DNA from: Ktedonobacterales bacterium
Lineage (GTDB): Bacteria > Chloroflexota > Ktedonobacteria > Ktedonobacterales > DATBGS01
Direction of reading: 5' to 3'
DNA length: 64,000 bases
NCBI GenBank assembly: GCA_036557285.1
Contig: DATBHW010000034.1
Span: forward strand, 21,861 to 85,860
Positions 60,854 through 64,000 of this stretch are shown here, in pieces. The notes under the pieces were generated by a model. It had not been told where the DNA came from. It made no database searches and saw nothing but the letters and a program-made list of their open reading frames with translations. The position numbers and the translations under genes are program-made. How positions within the stretch are numbered: the first letter of the stretch is position 1; each line of letters opens with the position of its first letter.

Positions 60854-61348
60854 ATGGCTGAAGACAACTTCACGCTCACGACCTTCTACACCTCCTGGAA
60901 AGCGTACCAGGATCACATCAAAGGCGCGCTCGCGCCGCTCACCGCCGAGCAGCTTGAGCTGCGCGCCGCGCCTCACCTGCGCTCCATCGGCGAGAATGCT
61001 CTGCACATTATCGGCTGCCGCGCGGGCTGGTTCACCTATACCCTGGGCGAAGACTTTGGCGCCGACGTGAAGGAGTACGCGAGTTGGGAAGTTCCCGAAG
61101 CGCCCGCCCGAACGCCCGCCGAGATAGTGCAGGCTCTCGACCGCACCTGGCAGGGCATGGCCGATTGCCTGGCCCGCTGGAGTCCCGACGATATGCGACA
61201 AACCTTCCCCGACGACTGGGACGGCAGACCAGTCCACCTGGCGCGCGCCTGGGTCGTCTGGCATGTGATGGAGCATGACCTGCATCACGGCGGCGAGCTT
61301 TCGTTCACGCTGGGCATACACGGCATCCCGGCGGATTTCCCCGGCTAG
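60854..61348 (+). CDS. DinB-family putative metal-dependent protein
   Basis: 164 residues of the DinB/YfiT four-helix bundle: an opening helix TTFYTSWKAYQDHIKGALAP, then ENALHIIGCRAGWFTYTLGE (first His), and VVWHVMEHDLHHGGELSFTL with the paired His ligands. Relatives are thiol-dependent transferases or metal-binding proteins of unknown role. AAGGAG is 10 bases before the ATG at 60854. Its C-rich plus-strand composition differs from the G-rich neighbours on both sides. Confidence 0.85.
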   Translation: MAEDNFTLTTFYTSWKAYQDHIKGALAPLTAEQLELRAAPHLRSIGENALHIIGCRAGWFTYTLGEDFGADVKEYASWEVPEAPARTPAEIVQALDRTWQGMADCLARWSPDDMRQTFPDDWDGRPVHLARAWVVWHVMEHDLHHGGELSFTLGIHGIPADFPG

Positions 61349-61384
61349 CGCCGGTAGAAGACGCGACAGGCCAGGCGAGCATGG

Positions 61385-61515
61385 CTGCGCCCGGCGCGGT
61401 CAAGCGGCTCTGGCGAAGCGTTTCCCGTAGGGACGGCGGCGGTAGAGGCGGCGTTCGCCTGGAAGGGCGGCGTTGATGACAGCGCAGCGTTGCGCCGCCA
61501 GGGACGGCGGCGGTA
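61385..61515. repeat. dispersed palindromic repeats
   Basis: Two units of the GGGACGGCGGCGGTACAGGC type with GCGTTCGCCTGGAAGGG filler. Confidence 0.65.
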
Positions 61516-61522
61516 CAGGCGG

Positions 61523-61557
61523 CAGAGGGCGCAGATACTCTTCATCTGCGCCCTCTG
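61523..61557. terminator. bidirectional intrinsic terminator
   Basis: A perfect 14-bp stem CAGAGGGCGCAGAT with its complement, and a 7-base loop, between the convergent dinB-like and minus-strand genes. TTATTGT follows on one side. Confidence 0.82.
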
Positions 61558-61572
61558 TTATTGTGTGGCTGG

Positions 61573-62337
61573 CTAGTTTTCGGATGGGGTGTCTGCGGGG
61601 TCGCTGGGACGGCTGACGGGGCGGGCGGCGTCAAGGGCGGCCAGCACGCGGTTGATGTCGCCAGCAACGTCGGCAAGGAGTCCGGGCAGCCATTCTTCGG
61701 GGTGCGGCTCGGCGGGCAGGCTGTCGTCGTCGTCGTCGCGGCGGCGGCGACGACGCTGGCCGGGCGAGGGGCTGTGGCCGTTGAGGGCTTCGTCTTCCTG
61801 GAGGTCGCGCAGGCCAGCCATGCCTTCGGGGTGCCAGAGGGGGATTTCGACGCGCTGTTGCAGGGTGAGCGCCTCGGCTTGCAGGCCGCCATCGCCAAGA
61901 ACGAGGGCGACGCTGGGGCGGGTTTCGGTGGCGCGGCTGCTGTGTTCGCTGGCGCGCAGTTTGAGCGTGCGGATGAGCTGCTGCATGTTGACATCGGTGA
62001 GTGGGACGGCGGTGATATTGAGGTTATAGGCGAGTTCGAGCGCCAGCGGCGGAACTTCATCGGTATGCAGATGGGGGCAGGTGTCATCTGGCTCGTGGAA
62101 GAAATCACAGATGCCTACGGCGCCCTCCAGGCTCAAGACGGTATCGAGGGGACTCCAGGTGAAGGAGATGGTGACGGTGCTGCGATTTTCGGCTTCTTCG
62201 CAGGTGCCGGTGTGGCAGGTGCAGGCGAACTCGCGCTCCAGGGTGGTGTTGTTGGTCCAATGCTCTGGATGGGTTGCCAGTCCGACATTTTCCATTGCCC
62301 GCAGAAACAGTTGTGTCACGTCTTCATACGTTACCAT
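61573..62337 (-). CDS. hypothetical protein with Cys/His-rich centre and Arg/Asp tract
   Basis: 254 residues. An N-terminal amphipathic helix (VTYEDVTQLFLRAMENVGLA) precedes a central region with several Cys and His (FACTCHTGTCEEAENR; CDFFHEPDDTCPHLHTDEVP) that could bind metal. A charged tract of six Arg followed by five Asp occurs near residue 205, and an acidic/Pro-rich C-terminus follows. I do not recognise the family. AAGGAG lies 9 bases before the ATG at 62337. It has a clear promoter at 62402-62430. Predicted cytoplasmic. Confidence 0.7.
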   Translation of the reverse strand: MVTYEDVTQLFLRAMENVGLATHPEHWTNNTTLEREFACTCHTGTCEEAENRSTVTISFTWSPLDTVLSLEGAVGICDFFHEPDDTCPHLHTDEVPPLALELAYNLNITAVPLTDVNMQQLIRTLKLRASEHSSRATETRPSVALVLGDGGLQAEALTLQQRVEIPLWHPEGMAGLRDLQEDEALNGHSPSPGQRRRRRRDDDDDSLPAEPHPEEWLPGLLADVAGDINRVLAALDAARPVSRPSDPADTPSEN

Positions 62338-62401
62338 AGCTGCTGCTCCTTCTGTCGTGGGCGAAGAGGCGCTCCCCTGGAGGTCTTTTCGCCCATTCTC
62401 T

Positions 62402-62430
62402 ATGATACTGAGGGTGGGCCAGAATGTCAA
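62402..62430 (-). promoter_or_regulatory. promoter of the 61573 gene
   Basis: On the minus strand TTGACA (62430-62425), a 17-base gap and TATCAT (62407-62402). Confidence 0.75.
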
Positions 62431-62539
62431 ACGCTGGCTCGAACAGGGGAACAGTTGAAACTGCTCCTCAGCCCGCGAGCGCGGCGCTGACGCTGGCCGC
62501 CGAGTCCCTGGCGTGGGTGACGTTGCGTTGCTTTGAGGC

Positions 62540-62569
62540 TTGACAGGAGGGGCGGCAGCCAGGTATGCT
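62540..62569 (+). promoter_or_regulatory. promoter of antirepressor gene 4
   Basis: TTGACA (62540-62545), an 18-base gap and TATGCT (62564-62569). The predicted leader to the start codon is ~510 nt. Confidence 0.75.
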
Positions 62570-62660
62570 GTGGTGAGTATTCGGAGGCTATCGAGCGGCG
62601 CACATTGACAATGCAATCTTGACGATGCGACGACGCCAGTAATGGACTGGCGTCGTCGCT

Positions 62661-62773
62661 GACCCCATGCCTGGAAAAGCCAGAGATGGGGCTGGAGGCA
62701 TTCTATCATCCGGGTGATGGGAGTCTTTCAGCGGCCATCTCCTGACAGGCCAGCGCGGTCAGGGGGTGGCCGT
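62661..62773 (+). promoter_or_regulatory. conserved leader element, copy 4
   Basis: GACCCCA, a 20-base loop, TGGGGCTGGAGGCATTCTA, ATCATC-CGGGT-GATG, then CAGCGGCCATC pairing with GGTGGCCG. The order and spacing match copies 1-3 while most loop bases differ. Confidence 0.66.
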
Positions 62774-62843
62774 TTGGTTTGGGGAGGTGTCCATAAGGAA
62801 TATGACTGCTCCTTCAGGTAGAAGGTGAGGGCGGACACATGAG

Positions 62844-62921
62844 TTATTCACAAATGTTTGTGCTATTTGTGGATAACTTTGCCTGGGAAGCGCGGGTTAT
62901 CCACAAAATACTTGTGGATAA
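62844..62921. promoter_or_regulatory. DnaA-box cluster (3 perfect, 1 near)
   Basis: TTATTCACA (62844, one mismatch), TGTGGATAA (62868), TTATCCACA (62897), TGTGGATAA (62913). They lie between the leader element and the palindrome array of gene 4. Confidence 0.75.
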
Positions 62922-62978
62922 CCCTTATCTGGGGATAACTTTGTGGGCTGTTGTCTGCCTTCGGCGGCCTGTTGGCGC

Positions 62979-63066
62979 AAAGGGGTAGCTATTATAACTA
63001 CCTCTGGGAAAGGAGGGGTCATAATGGCCCTTCCTTAGTCAAGGAGGGGCCATTATGACCCCTCCT
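62979..63066 (+). promoter_or_regulatory. private palindrome array of antirepressor gene 4 (~31-bp period)
   Basis: Units at 62979, 63009 and 63040. Centres are GTAGCTATTATAACTAC, GGGTCATAATGGCCC and GGGCCATTATGACCCC, bracketed by AAAGG and CCTT-like ends. The array ends ~20 bases before the start codon. Confidence 0.62.
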
Positions 63067-63086
63067 GTTAGTGAGAGGAATGTATC

Positions 63087-63740
63087 ATGGCTGAGGCGCT
63101 CAATGTTCGCACTGTGTTTGTCTCTCCGACCCTGCCTCCACTTCAAGGAGTACAACTATCTGACGGCCAGATCGGGGCCACACTGCGGTCTTTATGTAGT
63201 GCTTTGCAGTTGAACCCCAATAGTCAACGGAAACGAATAGCGCGCACATCTAGCCTAAGAGTCGCTCTGGCATCAGTCACCCTGGCGACTGCTGGCGGAT
63301 TGCAAGAGATGGATGTGCTACTCGCGTGGGTTATTCCTCTCTGGGTGGTTGGCATTCAGGCCAACCGTCTGGATACGGTCAGGCGCGCCCGCGTTCTCAT
63401 TATCCAGACACAGGCTGTGCAAGCATTGTATCGCGCCTTCTGGGATGTGGCTCGGCCAGTGGAGGAGGCGATAGAGTCTGAGGGTGTCTCTGGGGATGGT
63501 CCAGGGGATAGATTGGAGGCTCGGCTGGCGGCCATCGAGGCGGCGGTGCGCGATCTGGCTGGAGAAGTGGCAGGGCTGACTGGTCGGGTCAAGGCAAACG
63601 AGCGGGTGCTGGCGGCGACTATCGAGCGTGTGCTTTGGCTGCAACAGTATGTGATGCAGCGCGGCATCCGGCAGGGACGGAAACAGCCTGGACGCGCTCG
63701 GCGTGGCAGGCCCCGACGCAGTGACCCTGGCAAACTATGA
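63087..63740 (+). CDS. P22_AR_N family protein 4
   Basis: 217 residues. N-terminal P22_AR_N pattern (GVQLSDGQIGATLRSLCSAL, SQRKRIARTSSLRVAL, LQEMDVLLAWVIPLWVVG). A helical linker and coiled coil (about 150-200) follow, and then a strongly basic tail (KQPGRARRGRPRRSDPG). It is the closest relative of the 28758 gene in its C-terminal half and lacks the ORF6C-like end. GAGAGGA precedes the ATG. The promoter, leader, DnaA boxes and palindromes upstream are listed separately. Confidence 0.78.
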   Translation: MAEALNVRTVFVSPTLPPLQGVQLSDGQIGATLRSLCSALQLNPNSQRKRIARTSSLRVALASVTLATAGGLQEMDVLLAWVIPLWVVGIQANRLDTVRRARVLIIQTQAVQALYRAFWDVARPVEEAIESEGVSGDGPGDRLEARLAAIEAAVRDLAGEVAGLTGRVKANERVLAATIERVLWLQQYVMQRGIRQGRKQPGRARRGRPRRSDPGKL

Positions 63741-63757
63741 CGCCTTCAGTTTCAGGG

Positions 63758-63787
63758 AAAGGGGGTTGTTATAATAACAATCCCTTT
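63758..63787. promoter_or_regulatory. single palindrome unit downstream of gene 4
   Basis: AAAGGGGGTTGTTATAATAA with a matching CAATCCCTTT arm, of the same design as the arrays upstream of genes 1, 3 and 4. It may start the array of another family member beyond the window. Confidence 0.5.
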
Positions 63788-63849
63788 GCCAAACATGAGT
63801 CATCCCTAATTTTCTCTGCTGTGTTGTTTTGCTGGCAGGATGCGCGAAG

Positions 63850-63960
63850 GCCGCCTGTGTAGCGCCGCCGTCCCGGCGGCCAAACGTTGGCACGTGGAAA
63901 CGCTGAACGTGCAGCCCTGGTCGCCAGTGAGGCGTTCAGCCGCCGGGACGGCGGCGCTCC
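63850..63960. repeat. dispersed palindromic repeats at window end
   Basis: GTAGCGCCGCCGTCCCGGCG and its inverted partner GCCGGGACGGCGGCGCTCCG enclose a ~60-base spacer. The last 40 bases show no recognisable gene. Confidence 0.65.
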
Positions 63961-64000
63961 GCTCGGTCCGGTGCGGCTTTCCGCCAGCGAAGCCACCAGC

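Overview
The window is 64 kb of GC-rich bacterial chromosome. It carries housekeeping genes (rplJ-rplL behind an L10-type leader, plsY, an argD-like aminotransferase), two ECF sigma factors and a two-component system. CHAT, STAND-TPR and Ser/Thr-kinase proteins are also present, together with a dispersed palindromic repeat in most intergenic gaps. This mix resembles a large-genome Chloroflexota, perhaps Ktedonobacteria. That assignment is an impression, not a proof.

Layout. 0-17 kb: esterases, a small methyltransferase, an ECF sigma/HEAT-repeat unit, a GntR-ABC operon, an MntP-like pump, membrane and cupredoxin proteins, and a duplicated sensor with histidine kinase and response regulator. 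17.4-21.3 kb: eight parS centromere sites interleaved with a metalloprotease-like gene and a GH31 glucosidase. 21-36 kb: a TPM-domain protein, a nucleotide kinase, an RCK-domain membrane protein, an amidase, a methyltransferase, a band-7 protein, a DUF4331 gene, rplJL and plsY. 36-43 kb: a glycosyltransferase, small conserved genes and a GntR/membrane-protein operon. 43-52 kb: a conflict-type island with two CHAT proteases (one with TPRs, one with a membrane tail), a zinc-ribbon membrane protein, a toxin-antitoxin pair and a STAND-TPR NTPase. 52-64 kb: YbaK, ECF sigma plus anti-sigma, argD, a catalytically dead signal-peptidase-like lipoprotein, a dense DnaA-box array, a Ser/Thr kinase and DinB.

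Most notable: (1) An array of 17 perfect DnaA boxes at 58.4-59.2 kb ends in DnaA-trios and an AT-rich stretch, the anatomy of a replication origin. The parS cluster lies 40 kb away, and the strand-composition switch seems to sit at the parS cluster instead. (2) Four genes of one P22_AR_N (phage-antirepressor N-terminal) family each have a sigma70-type promoter, a long leader with a conserved hairpin element, and a private array of palindromes repeated every ~32 or 22 bp. Two loci also carry DnaA boxes. A fifth copy of the leader element precedes an unrelated small gene. I consider this the best candidate for an undescribed system. (3) A MITE family with GGTTCYACCA-type ends; five copies have visible 9-bp target duplications (four exact, one with two possible phasings).

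No tRNA, rRNA, CRISPR array, integrase or transposase gene was seen.
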